In this document: piece after piece, positions 1-8,292 of the stretch
Position numbering within the stretch: the first letter of the stretch is position 1
Layout: each line of letters starts with the position of its first letter
Assembly (NCBI GenBank): GCA_020849475.1
Contig: JADLGE010000075.1
Coordinates: 23,332 to 87,331, forward strand
Origin: Gammaproteobacteria bacterium
GTDB lineage: Bacteria > Pseudomonadota > Gammaproteobacteria > Ga0077536
DNA: 64,000 nt
Direction: 5' to 3'
Position numbers and translations under genes: made by a program
Notes under the pieces: model-generated
What the model saw: the letters and a program-made list of their open reading frames with translations, nothing else
What the model was told of the DNA's origin: nothing
Database searches by the model: none

Positions 1-376
1 CCTGCTCGGTTTCTACAAGGATGAGAAGCGCCCGACCGGCGTCAACAACCTGTACTTCCCGACCACCGCGATGCCGGCCGTGCTGTCGCGCCTGCAAGGT
101 GTGCAGGTGTTGAAGACTGCCGCCGAAGGCGAAGCGGCCCATGGTGAAGGCCATGCCGGTCACAGCGGTCCGACCCTGGAACTGGCCATGCCCGGTACCC
201 AGTCGCCCGAGGAATACGCGGCCACGGTGCGCGACCTCGTCAGCTTCATGGTCTACCTCGGCGAACCGGCCAAGCTCGTGCGTTACAAGATTGGCTTCTG
301 GGTGCTGGCGTTCCTGTTCGTATTGTTCATCTCGACCTATCTCCTGAAAAAGGAATACTGGAAGGATGTTCATTGA
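1..376 (+). CDS. petC: Cytochrome c1 of the bc1 complex, C-terminal part
   Basis: This is the last 124 codons of an open frame that enters from the left edge (frame begins at base 2). The residues read DEKRPTGVNNLYFPTTAMP, the conserved region near the membrane anchor of cytochrome c1. One hydrophobic helix follows (IGFWVLAFLFVLFISTYLL) with a basic end, KKEYWKDVH. Cytochrome c1 carries heme c in the periplasm and passes electrons from the Rieske protein of ubiquinol-cytochrome c reductase; the heme motif lies outside the window. A His/Gly/Ala-rich insert (EGEAAHGEGHAGHSG) precedes the helix. sspA begins 1 base after the stop, an order common in proteobacteria. Confidence 0.93.
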   Translation, partial: LLGFYKDEKRPTGVNNLYFPTTAMPAVLSRLQGVQVLKTAAEGEAAHGEGHAGHSGPTLELAMPGTQSPEEYAATVRDLVSFMVYLGEPAKLVRYKIGFWVLAFLFVLFISTYLLKKEYWKDVH

Positions 377-377
377 T

Positions 378-1001
378 ATGACCGCACTGGCAAATCGGCG
401 GTCGGTCATGACGCTTTATGCAGACGCCGCCGATCCGCTGGGGCACAGTGTGCGCCTCGTGCTGATGGAGAAAGACATCAATGTCGAAATCCATTTCATC
501 GATGAGGACAGCAAGCCCGAGGATCTCAACGACCTCAATCCCTATCACAACTTGCTGACGCTGATTGACCGTGATCTGGTGCTGTATGACGCCCAGATCA
601 TGCTCGAATATCTGGACGAACGTTATCCGCACCCGCCGTTGATGCCGGTAGACCCGGTATCACGTGCCAACAATCGCCAGCTGCGCTACCGCATCGTGCG
701 CGATCTGTACTCGCTGGCAAATGAGCTGGAAGGCGACAACGAAATCGCTGCCGCCAATGCGCGCAAGACCATGCGCGACAACCTGATGGCGATCTCGCCG
801 CTGTTCGGTCAGTTCCCGTTCTTCATGTCGCCCGAGTTTTCGCTGGTCGACCTGTGCATGGCGCCGCTGTTGTGGCGCCTGCCGCGTTACGGCGTGAAGC
901 TCACGCCACAGGCCAAGCCGCTGCTGAAATACGCTGACAAATTGTTTGACCGCCGCGCCTTTCAAATCAGCCTGTCGCCGGTCGAGCAGGAAATCCGCTG
1001 A
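378..1001 (+). CDS. sspA: Stringent starvation protein A
   Basis: A 207-residue protein with a glutathione-S-transferase-like fold: a thioredoxin-like N-terminal half and a helical C-terminal half. SspA binds RNA polymerase and acts as a transcription regulator during starvation; it is not a working GST. The start at 378 is preferred because MTALANRRSVMTLYADAADP aligns with the family N-terminus (E. coli MAVAANKRSVMTLF). An upstream in-frame ATG at 366 would overlap petC. The conserved stretch MLEYLDERYPHPPLMPVDP is clear. sspB follows after 20 bases, so the two are probably co-transcribed behind the bc1 genes. Confidence 0.95.
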   Translation: MTALANRRSVMTLYADAADPLGHSVRLVLMEKDINVEIHFIDEDSKPEDLNDLNPYHNLLTLIDRDLVLYDAQIMLEYLDERYPHPPLMPVDPVSRANNRQLRYRIVRDLYSLANELEGDNEIAAANARKTMRDNLMAISPLFGQFPFFMSPEFSLVDLCMAPLLWRLPRYGVKLTPQAKPLLKYADKLFDRRAFQISLSPVEQEIR

Positions 1002-1021
1002 GTCTTTGCGGCCCTCACGCC

Positions 1022-1444
1022 GTGAGCAATTCCACGCCCATGACATCCACGCGTCCGTACCTGATTCGGGCTTTGTACGATTGGATAGTCGACAACCAAT
1101 GCACCCCGCACCTGCTGGTGGAAGTCAAAGACGAGCACACGCGCGTGCCGCGCCAGTTCGTCGACAAGGGGGTGATCGTGTTGAATGTGTCACCGACAGC
1201 GGTCAAGCATCTGTTGCTTGGCAACGAGCGCATTAGCTTCAGCGCACGCTTTGGCGGCACGCCCCATGACATCGACGTGCCGGTCGCGGCGGTGCAGGCC
1301 ATCTACGCTCGCGAAAACGGTCAGGGAATATTTTTAGGTGATGGCGCCGATGAGGCGACGCCAACAGCCGCGCCGGTGGACGGCGAGGTGGTCACGCCCG
1401 CGCGCCCCGGTGGCAAGCCACCTCATCTGACGGTCGTCAAATAG
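1022..1444 (+). CDS. sspB: ClpXP protease specificity-enhancing factor
   Basis: SspB is the adaptor that hands ssrA-tagged proteins to the ClpXP protease. The substrate-binding domain is recognised by RPYLIRALYDWIVDNQCTPH, the beta strand VIVLNVSPTAV, and SFSARFGGTPHDIDVPV followed by AIYAREN. A flexible linker rich in Ala, Pro and Asp follows, then the tail PPHLTVVK, which matches the ClpX docking tail of the family. The 140-residue frame begins with GTG at 1022; an ATG at 1040 (MTSTRPYL) is an equally possible start. It is convergent with dolP 42 bases downstream. Confidence 0.95.
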   Translation: MSNSTPMTSTRPYLIRALYDWIVDNQCTPHLLVEVKDEHTRVPRQFVDKGVIVLNVSPTAVKHLLLGNERISFSARFGGTPHDIDVPVAAVQAIYARENGQGIFLGDGADEATPTAAPVDGEVVTPARPGGKPPHLTVVK

Positions 1445-1486
1445 CCGCGTCGCGCCCGCTAGCTCGGCGCAACGCGCGCAACTTCC

Positions 1487-2083
1487 TTACTGATACTCGA
1501 ACAGTTTGACCACGCGCTGCACGCCGGCGGTCTGACTGGCGAGCTGCGCGGCAAGGTCGCCTTCTTCCTGTTTGACCAGGCCCAGCAGGTAGACCGTGCC
1601 GGCCTCGGTCACCACCTTGATTCGAATCGCGTTCAATTCCTTGGCGCCGACAATCTTGGCCTTGACGCTGGTGGTCAGCCAACTGTCGGTGGTGCGCGAA
1701 CTGACCGGGCTCGGCGCCGCAATCGTCACTTCGTTGTGCGCGGTGCGCACCTTCTCGATGCCCTTCACAAGGTTGAACACGCGCGCGCGCATGTCTTCGG
1801 TGGGCGCTTCGCCCGATATCAGCACTATCTGGTTGTAGCTGGTCACGTTGATGTGGGTCTGCTGCGAGAGCTCCTTGTCGCCGCGCAACAGGTTGCCGGC
1901 CTTGAGCTCGATGCTTTCATCTTCGACCAGTGAGCCGGCGGTGCGCGGGTCGTTCACCACCGATGCGCCGCCGGCCGCGCCACCGAGCACCACGCCGATG
2001 CAACCGCTGAGCGAGCCAGCCATCAGCACCGCCGCTGTCAGGCGTGCAAGCGAACCCGAGTTCAATAATCCAGTGCTTTTCAT
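1487..2083 (-). CDS. dolP: Outer-membrane BON-domain lipoprotein (DolP/YraP)
   Basis: A 198-residue lipoprotein. The N-terminus has a signal peptide ending in the lipobox LSGC (Cys28), followed by a Gly/Ala-rich stretch. Two BON domains follow, roughly residues 45-115 (INVTSYNQIVLISGEAPTED) and 125-197 (IRIKVVTEAGTVYLLGLV). DolP is an outer-membrane lipoprotein that binds anionic phospholipids and supports envelope integrity and BamA function in E. coli. The start codon directly abuts the stop codon of diaA at 2084, and the order lpoA-yraN-diaA-dolP is the same as in E. coli. The symbol rests on this context as well as the domains. Confidence 0.9.
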   Translation of the reverse strand: MKSTGLLNSGSLARLTAAVLMAGSLSGCIGVVLGGAAGGASVVNDPRTAGSLVEDESIELKAGNLLRGDKELSQQTHINVTSYNQIVLISGEAPTEDMRARVFNLVKGIEKVRTAHNEVTIAAPSPVSSRTTDSWLTTSVKAKIVGAKELNAIRIKVVTEAGTVYLLGLVKQEEGDLAAQLASQTAGVQRVVKLFEYQ

Positions 2084-2698
<615 letters not shown>

Positions 2699-2728
2699 TC
2701 ACGGGGATGAAGTCAAGGTGCGCAGGCA

Positions 2729-3079
2729 TTATGCAGAAAACGCCCCCGCAATCCAGTCGCATTGGGGGTGCTTGGCGTCACCATGCAGCGCCACGACATC
2801 GAAACGGCAGGCATGGTTCGCATATTCGGGATGGCGCACGAGGAAGTCCTGTGCCGCGCGGATCAGGCGTTGCTGCTTACGTGCGTCGATACTTTCGAGT
2901 GCGCTGCCAAAACGTTGTCCGCGGCGATAACGCACCTCAACGAAGACCAGCGAGTCGTGCGCCAGCATGACGAGATCTATTTCGCCGCCGCGACAGCAGT
3001 GATTGCGCGCCACGCACTGCATGCCTTGCGCGACGAGTCGTGCTTCGGCGTGACGTTCCCAGCGCTCGCCGCGGCGCAT
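2729..3079 (-). CDS. yraN: UPF0102 nuclease-like protein YraN
   Basis: A 116-residue protein of the UPF0102 family, which has an endonuclease-like fold but no firmly established role. The family core is present: GERWERHAEARLVAQGM at the N-terminus, then GGEIDLVMLAHDSLVFVEVR, whose E-x-D and E-x-R spacing resembles restriction-endonuclease active sites, then RKQQRLIRAAQDFL. The ATG at 3079 is chosen because the domain begins immediately after it; the frame stays open further upstream into lpoA but that part has no family similarity. It begins 22 bases after the lpoA stop codon. Confidence 0.9.
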   Translation of the reverse strand: MRRGERWERHAEARLVAQGMQCVARNHCCRGGEIDLVMLAHDSLVFVEVRYRRGQRFGSALESIDARKQQRLIRAAQDFLVRHPEYANHACRFDVVALHGDAKHPQCDWIAGAFSA

Positions 3080-3101
3080 GCGAGCCTTGCCGGTCGTCGT
3101 C

Positions 3102-5003
3102 TCAGTTGACGCCAATCGTGCCGGTCTCGCCGATGGCGGTGGGCACGCCCTCGACGAATTTGATCCACGACAGGTTGCGATGGAGCACGCCATCGCTGTC
3201 CATCCACAAATCACCGGTCACACCCGGCACGCGCATGGTTGGACGCGTCCGCATGCGCGACAGGAAGGGCAGGATGCGATAGGCGTCGATGCCGAAGCCG
3301 TAGAGGCGTGTGTAGGTTTGCGCGGGGCCCGGCCAGCTGCGTCGTACGAGCTGGTAAGACTCGGCATCGACAGTGCCAAACAGCCACGGCATGTCGCCGA
3401 ACACGAGACCGTTCAAGTCGATTTCATCGGCCCGGGTGTTGCCGTTGAAAACGTTGGACGTTGCGAACACGGGAATGGAGTCGGCGCCGAAATAGCGTAG
3501 CTGCGGCAGCAACTGGCGCGCATTGTTGGGGAAGGCGGCCAGCAGGATGACGCTCACGTCGGCGCGAATGCGCGCTTCGGCATGCAGGGGAATGCCGAGC
3601 TTGCGACGCAGCGCGGCGGCGCGTGCCTCGCTCATGTCGATATTGAGCGCGCGGCGTATCGCGCTCGGATAAGCGTCGGCGGAATCGGAGTAGGAGATCT
3701 GCGCCAGTACCGTGCCGCCGAGATCCTGCCAGGCCTTGTTGTAGGCCGAGGTCAGGCGTGCACCCCAGGCCGAGTTCGGCGCGATGATGAGGGCGCGGCC
3801 GCCATCGCTGTACGCGCGGCGCGCCACCTGGCTGGCTTCGTCTTCCGGCGTCAGGCCGAATTGATAGAAGCCGGGCCGCGCACCGGCCGCGCCAGGCTTG
3901 TTTTCGACGACGTTCAAGGCCAGTACGCTGACCGGCATTTCCGGCAGGGTTTTCAGGCGCTCGACCAGGTTCTTCTGCAGTGGCCCGACGATGAACTCGG
4001 CGCCGTCACTGACCGCGCGCTGATAGTCCGCCAGGATGTCATCGCCATTGTTGGCATAGACACTGACGGCGGGTCGCGCCTCGACGTTCTTGTCGCTGAA
4101 CCAGGCGGTCATGAAACCATCGCGCACCGCGCGCGCCGCGCCGCCCAGGGTTTCATCGAAGGGCAGAATCAGGGCCACGCGCTTGGGCCGCGCGGCAGCG
4201 GCGGTGGCGCGTTCCAGCACACCATCGACGAGCGGCGTGGCGAGGTGGCCGGCATGACTTTGCTGCCATTCGGCGAGCTTCTGGCGCATGCCTTCGGCAT
4301 CGAAGCCGGATTGTCTGGCGATGTTGAGCAGGGCGTACCAGCCGTTGCTGGCCGGGTCGGCGGCGGTCGCGGCGAGTTGCTCGCTGAGCTCGGCGGCGGA
4401 CAGGTGGGTGAGTGCGGCCCAGGTCGACTGCACCATGGCGGCCTGCTGCGCGGCCGGGTAAGGGAATTGGAAGGATTGAATCCAGGCCGGCGCGGCCGTC
4501 GCGAAATCCGACAGGCTGGCAGCGGCCGCCGCCAGCACGCGGCTGCGCACGCCACGCCCGTAGGGCGTCAAGCTCGCGCTGTCGGCCTTGCTGGCGAGTG
4601 CCAGCGCAATATCGGCGTGGCCGTCTTCGAGCTGCGCGCGCGCCTGCGCCAGCGTGACCAAGGGGTCAGTGCTGTCGCTGCCTGTCGGCAAGGCTGCCAG
4701 AGTGCTTGCGGCGTGGACCGTGTCGCCGGCATCGGCGTAGCTCAAACTCGCGAGGGCGTTGGCGTGCAACGCCTGGTCAGGGGGGAGCTGGGTGGCTTGG
4801 GCCGCGTAGGCGGCCGCCGCATTGGCATAGTCGCCGCGTTTCAGCATCTGCTCGGCGGCGGCGAGTGGATCGGGCGCCGGCGTCGGGGCTTCTTCCTGCA
4901 CGTTGCCTTGCGAAGTGCAGGCGCATGTAATGAGCGCCGCCACACCCACCAGAACAAAGCGCAGAGGACGCAGGCTTGAAATGAGCGCGGAGCAGATCAC
5001 CAA
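3102..5003 (-). CDS. lpoA: Penicillin-binding protein activator LpoA (LppC family)
   Basis: A protein of about 633 residues. The N-terminus is a hydrophobic signal (LRFVLVGVAALITCACTS), followed by a Pro/Ala linker, a helical TPR-like domain (about 45-260), and from RPKRVALILPFDETLGGAAR a periplasmic-binding-protein-like domain to the end. In E. coli LpoA is an outer-membrane lipoprotein that activates the peptidoglycan synthase PBP1a. The lipid-attachment cysteine is uncertain: Cys27 follows LIT and Cys29 follows TCA, and neither is a textbook lipobox. The longest frame starts with TTG at 5003 and overlaps the divergent rsmI by 23 bases; a GTG at 5000 or a later codon may be the true start. 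Confidence 0.9.
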   Translation of the reverse strand: MVICSALISSLRPLRFVLVGVAALITCACTSQGNVQEEAPTPAPDPLAAAEQMLKRGDYANAAAAYAAQATQLPPDQALHANALASLSYADAGDTVHAASTLAALPTGSDSTDPLVTLAQARAQLEDGHADIALALASKADSASLTPYGRGVRSRVLAAAAASLSDFATAAPAWIQSFQFPYPAAQQAAMVQSTWAALTHLSAAELSEQLAATAADPASNGWYALLNIARQSGFDAEGMRQKLAEWQQSHAGHLATPLVDGVLERATAAAARPKRVALILPFDETLGGAARAVRDGFMTAWFSDKNVEARPAVSVYANNGDDILADYQRAVSDGAEFIVGPLQKNLVERLKTLPEMPVSVLALNVVENKPGAAGARPGFYQFGLTPEDEASQVARRAYSDGGRALIIAPNSAWGARLTSAYNKAWQDLGGTVLAQISYSDSADAYPSAIRRALNIDMSEARAAALRRKLGIPLHAEARIRADVSVILLAAFPNNARQLLPQLRYFGADSIPVFATSNVFNGNTRADEIDLNGLVFGDMPWLFGTVDAESYQLVRRSWPGPAQTYTRLYGFGIDAYRILPFLSRMRTRPTMRVPGVTGDLWMDSDGVLHRNLSWIKFVEGVPTAIGETGTIGVN

Positions 5004-5886
5004 GGCAGTATCTTTGCCCGCCGTGGACGTGTCAATTGAACGCCCTGGCGTTTATATCGTGGCGACGCCCATCGGCAATCTCGGCGATTTTTCAGCGCGT
5101 GCGGCCGCCACGCTGGCGGCGGTCGACATCATCTTCTGCGAAGACACACGCCACAGTCGCCGTCTGCTCGACCACTTCGGCATCAATACCCCGGTGAGCG
5201 CGCTGCACGACCACAACGAGGCGCACATGAGCGAGCAATCGCTCACGCGCATGGCCGCGGCAGGCCAAGCCTGCGCGCTGATCTCCGACGCCGGCACGCC
5301 GCTGATCTCAGATCCCGGCTACGCCTTCGTGCGGGCGGCGGTGGCGGCCGGCTTGCCGGTGCGCACGGTGCCCGGTGCGTGCGCGCTCACGGCCGCGCTC
5401 AGCATCGCGGGGCTGTCGACCGCGCGCTTCAGCTTCGAGGGCTTCCTGCCGGCCCAGACTGCGGCGCGCGAGGCGCGACTGTCGGCACTGGCAAGCGACC
5501 CGCGCACGCTGGTGTTCTACGAAGCGCTGCATCGCATCCTCGCCAGTCTCACCGCCATGGTCGAGGCCTTCGGCGCCGCGCGCGAAGCGGTGGTGGCCCG
5601 CGAACTGACCAAGCGCTTCGAGACCCTCTATCGCGGCAGCCTGGCGGACATCGTGGCGCGCGTGGAGGCCGACGCGGATGCCTCGCGCGGCGAGTTCGTG
5701 GTGATGGTGGCGGGGAACGTCGCCGAACAGGGTGCGGACGATGCCGAACTCGAGCGACTGCTGCGCATCACCCTGGCCGAGACCGACAGACGCGCGGCGG
5801 TGCGCATCGTCACCGCGTTGTCCGGGCGGCCGCGTAACCAGGTCTACCAAGCCTCACTGCGCGTATCGGCGGCCGGTGAGACGTGA
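4981..5886 (+). CDS. rsmI: 16S rRNA 2'-O-ribose C1402 methyltransferase
   Basis: RsmI methylates the 2'-hydroxyl of C1402 in the decoding centre of 16S rRNA using S-adenosylmethionine. The 301-residue product has the tetrapyrrole-methylase-like fold: GVYIVATPIGNLGDFSARA near the N-terminus, then FCEDTRHSRRLLDHFGI, ALISDAGTPLISDPGY and VPGACALTAALSIAGL. The ATG at 4981 leaves a short leader before the conserved core; upstream in-frame codons would run deep into lpoA on the other strand. It is divergent from lpoA, and rnpB follows after 54 bases, the usual gammaproteobacterial order. Confidence 0.95.
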   Translation: MSAEQITKAVSLPAVDVSIERPGVYIVATPIGNLGDFSARAAATLAAVDIIFCEDTRHSRRLLDHFGINTPVSALHDHNEAHMSEQSLTRMAAAGQACALISDAGTPLISDPGYAFVRAAVAAGLPVRTVPGACALTAALSIAGLSTARFSFEGFLPAQTAAREARLSALASDPRTLVFYEALHRILASLTAMVEAFGAAREAVVARELTKRFETLYRGSLADIVARVEADADASRGEFVVMVAGNVAEQGADDAELERLLRITLAETDRRAAVRIVTALSGRPRNQVYQASLRVSAAGET

Positions 5887-5940
5887 GCGTTGGCAGCACG
5901 GGTGATTGAATTGGCGGGCTCGAACTCCCACACTGCGCCC

Positions 5941-6337
5941 AGCAAGTCGGCCGGGTGATCGCTGTCGCTGGCATCGGCCCTTACCGGCCGCTGCGGGGCG
6001 ATAGAGGAAAGTCCGGGCTCCGCAGGACAGGATGCCAGGTAACGCCTGGGGGGCGTGAGCCCACGGAAAGTGCCACAGAAAATATACCGCCACGCGGCAA
6101 CGCGGGGTAAGGGTGAAATGGTGCGGTAAGAGCGCACCGCGCCGGCGAAAACCGGTGGCAGGGTAAACCCCATCCGGAGCAAGACCAAATAGGGGAACGT
6201 GCCGCGCAAGCGGTGAAGTGTGGTCCGCACCAGTTCCCGGGTAGGTCGCTTCAGGCGCGTGGCGACACGCGTCGCAGATGAATGATCACCGTGCTGCTTC
6301 GCAGCAATACAGAACCCGGCTTACAGGCCGACTTGCT
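5941..6337 (+). ncRNA. rnpB: RNase P RNA (M1 RNA)
   Basis: The catalytic RNA of RNase P, which matures tRNA 5' ends. The universally conserved blocks are all present and in order: GAGGAAAGTCCGGGCTC at 6004-6020, the ACAGAAAATATACCGCC region near 6075, a GTAAGGGTGAAATGG block followed by GTAAGAGCGCACC, GCAAGACCAAATAGGG near 6180, and AGATGAATGATCACC followed by CAGAACCCGGCTTA. The ends are set by helix P1: AGCAAGTCGGCC (5941-5952) pairs perfectly with GGCCGACTTGCT (6326-6337). A short CTTTTC follows the helix and may end transcription. Type A (bacterial ancestral) architecture. Confidence 0.97.
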
Positions 6338-6519
6338 CTTTTCATGACCCTTCGAAAATCCGCTCAAATCGTAACAATCCAGGTGAGCTACAAAGCTTAT
6401 CTGGATGATTTATTGGAGCGTTTTCCCACAGGCATCCAAGCCCTGTCGGCACTTTTGGTGGCCTGCGCTAAGTTACTGTAACTAAAGCAAGAATCACCCT
6501 TGCGACGGGGCCATTTTGC

Positions 6520-6549
6520 TTGACAGTTTTCGGCCGCGCTCCTTATAGT
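6520..6549 (+). promoter_or_regulatory. Sigma-70 promoter of the dcw operon
   Basis: A perfect -35 box TTGACA at 6520-6525 and a -10 box TATAGT at 6544-6549 (spacer 18) or TTATAG at 6543-6548 (spacer 17). It lies just upstream of the MraZ operator and about 115 bases before mraZ, the position of the main mra promoter in other gammaproteobacteria. Sequence match only; the start site is not known. Confidence 0.8.
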
Positions 6550-6558
6550 GCCCGCTGG

Positions 6559-6583
6559 TGGTAAATAGTGGGGAAAAGTGGAT
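6559..6583 (+). promoter_or_regulatory. MraZ operator: three TGG repeats at 10-base spacing
   Basis: TGG triplets occur at 6559, 6569 and 6579 as TGGTA, TGGGG and TGGAT, each separated by five bases (AATAG, AAAAG). E. coli MraZ binds three TGGGN repeats with 5-base spacers near the mra promoter and represses the operon. Here the array starts 10 bases after the -10 box, so a bound MraZ oligomer would cover the start site. A fourth TGG at 6556 is out of phase. Confidence 0.8.
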
Positions 6584-6664
6584 CTGTCGTGATCACCATG
6601 CCGGGATTGCATGGGCGTTCTTGCCCTGCCCCGCATTGGTCCGCCGCAGACCCCAGTCGTGTCG

Positions 6665-7126
6665 ATGTTCCGTGGACAAAGCACAATCAGCGTCGATGCG
6701 AAGGGGCGGTTAGCCGTCCCGACCCGCGTGCGTGAACTGCTGTCTACCCTGCCGAGTCAAGAACTGGTCATCACCCTCAATCCCTGGGATCTGGCCCTGT
6801 GGGTCTACCCCGTCGCGGAATGGCTCTTGATCGAAACCAAACTCGCCGGCCTGTCGGATTTCGACCGCCAGAGCCGTCGCACCAAGCAAATCATGCGCGG
6901 CTATGCCACCGACTGCGAGTGCGATGGTCAGGGCCGCGTGTTGCTGCCGCCGCAGTTGCGTGAAATCGCCGGCATCGACAAACAGGTGGCGCTGCTCGGG
7001 CAAGGCAACAAGCTCGAGATCTGGAACGCCGCGACCTGGGCCGCCGAGCGCGACAAGTGGCTGCGTGATGTGGCGGACGGCAGTGACGCCTCGACGTCCG
7101 CCGGTCTGGAATCTCTTTCGCTGTGA
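6665..7126 (+). CDS. mraZ: Transcriptional regulator MraZ
   Basis: A 153-residue DNA-binding protein of the AbrB-like superfamily that forms ring-shaped oligomers and represses the dcw operon. Both SpoVT/AbrB-type repeats carry the D-x3-R motif: DAKGR at residues 11-15 and DGQGR at 87-91. The start at 6665 gives MFRGQSTISVDAKGRL, the normal family N-terminus; a GTG two codons upstream (6659) is an alternative. The operator at 6559-6583 supports autoregulation. The stop codon directly abuts the GTG start of rsmH. Confidence 0.95.
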   Translation: MFRGQSTISVDAKGRLAVPTRVRELLSTLPSQELVITLNPWDLALWVYPVAEWLLIETKLAGLSDFDRQSRRTKQIMRGYATDCECDGQGRVLLPPQLREIAGIDKQVALLGQGNKLEIWNAATWAAERDKWLRDVADGSDASTSAGLESLSL

Positions 7127-8032
7127 GTGACCGCGCTATCCGCACATATCCCGGTACTGCTGCATGAGGTGCTCGACTTCATGCACGTCCAGCCGGCGGG
7201 AACCTATATCGACGCGACTTTCGGTCGCGGCGGTCACAGCCGCGCCATTCTCGAACGCCTTGGTCCGCAAGGACGCTTGTTCGTCTTCGATCGTGATCCG
7301 CAAGCCATCGCCTGCGCGCGCGAACTCGCCGCTGGTGATGCGCGCGTGACGGTCATGCATGCCGCTTTTTCAAATATCGCTGACTGCGGCGTGCGTGACG
7401 TCGACGGTGTGCTGTTCGACCTGGGCATCTCCTCGCCACAAGTGGACGATGCCAGCCGTGGCTTCAGCTTTCGCCAGGACGGTCCGCTCGACATGCGCAT
7501 GGATCCGCGCACCTCACCGAGCGCCGCCGAATGGCTGGCGGTGGCCGCCGAAAACGAGATTGCCGACGTGTTGTTTCGCTATGGTGACGAACGTCGCTCG
7601 CGACTCATCGCCAAGCGCGTGGTCGAAGCGCGGCGTCGCGCACCGCTCAGCACCACGCTGGAATTGGCAAAGCTCATTCACAGCTGTTTTCCGCACCACG
7701 GTGGCCGCATCGACAACGCCACGCGCAGCTTCCAGGCGTTGCGAATTTTCATCAACGATGAGATGGGCGAGATTGAGCGCGCCCTGGCGGTGGCGCTGAA
7801 TCTCATCAAGCGTGGCGGCCGCGTGCTGGTCATCGCTTTTCATTCGCTCGAAGACCGCTACGTGAAGCATCGCTTCCGCGAACTCGACGCTGAAGGGCGC
7901 CATGGGGCCGACAACGGTGAGTCGCGCTTTCGACTGGTGATGCGCAAGTCGGTGCAGGCCGGCGAGCAAGAACTCGCCGTCAATCCGCGCGCACGCAGTT
8001 CGCGTCTGCGCGCGTTGGAGCGTGTCGCATGA
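7127..8032 (+). CDS. rsmH: 16S rRNA m4C1402 methyltransferase
   Basis: RsmH (MraW) methylates N4 of C1402 in 16S rRNA, the same nucleotide modified on the ribose by RsmI in this window. The 301-residue product starts with GTG next to the mraZ stop and shows HIPVLLHEVLDFM, the S-adenosylmethionine loop DATFGRGGHSRAIL, DGVLFDLGISSPQVDD, GFSFRQDGPLDMRMD and the C-terminal VIAFHSLEDRYVKH. Its last codon overlaps the ftsL start (ATGA at 8029), indicating translational coupling. Confidence 0.96.
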   Translation: MTALSAHIPVLLHEVLDFMHVQPAGTYIDATFGRGGHSRAILERLGPQGRLFVFDRDPQAIACARELAAGDARVTVMHAAFSNIADCGVRDVDGVLFDLGISSPQVDDASRGFSFRQDGPLDMRMDPRTSPSAAEWLAVAAENEIADVLFRYGDERRSRLIAKRVVEARRRAPLSTTLELAKLIHSCFPHHGGRIDNATRSFQALRIFINDEMGEIERALAVALNLIKRGGRVLVIAFHSLEDRYVKHRFRELDAEGRHGADNGESRFRLVMRKSVQAGEQELAVNPRARSSRLRALERVA

Positions 8033-8292
8033 AGTCGCTGGTGGTCGCCATCATCGTCGGGCTGTGCACGTTTGCCTCGGCCGTTGAACTGGTGCTGTGC
8101 CGTCACCAGAGCCGGCGCCTGTTCGTCGAACTGCAAAGCCTGCACGAAGTGAAGCAGGGGCTCGACCAGGAATGGGGTCAGCTGTTGCTGGAACAGGCGA
8201 CCTGGGGCGCCGAGCTGCGCGTCGAGCAGATCTCCAACGACAAGCTCAGCATGGTGGTGCCGTCACCGGCGCAGGTGGTGGAGCTGCAATGA
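8029..8292 (+). CDS. ftsL: Cell division protein FtsL
   Basis: An 87-residue bitopic membrane protein. A single transmembrane helix near residues 3-22 (LVVAIIVGLCTFASAVELVL) is followed by a periplasmic coiled coil (RRLFVELQSLHEVKQGLDQEWGQLL). FtsL forms the FtsQLB complex with FtsB and FtsQ and helps activate FtsWI at the septum. It is diverged in sequence, as is usual, so identification rests on topology, size and its fixed place between rsmH and ftsI. It overlaps both neighbours by 4 bases. Confidence 0.9.
   Translation: MKSLVVAIIVGLCTFASAVELVLCRHQSRRLFVELQSLHEVKQGLDQEWGQLLLEQATWGAELRVEQISNDKLSMVVPSPAQVVELQ

Larger units (their letters stand above)
6338..6664. other. Intergenic region between rnpB and mraZ
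   Basis: About 327 bases without a recognisable gene. The first 180 bases hold no feature I can name except a short palindrome, GTTACTGTAAC at 6472-6482, 38 bases upstream of the mraZ -35 box. The rest carries the dcw promoter and the MraZ operator (listed separately) and a leader of about 100 bases before mraZ. No terminator with a T-run is evident after rnpB beyond the weak CTTTTC. Confidence 0.6.

Noticed and set aside
3582..4979. 465-codon plus-strand open frame opposite lpoA
   Set aside because: Gly/Arg/Gln-rich with no known motif, while lpoA on the other strand has clear domains.
6338..6519. Possible small gene or sRNA between rnpB and the dcw promoter
   Set aside because: A 67-codon frame (6278-6481) overlaps rnpB, has no good ribosome site and no motif; no hairpin-plus-T-run structure was found.
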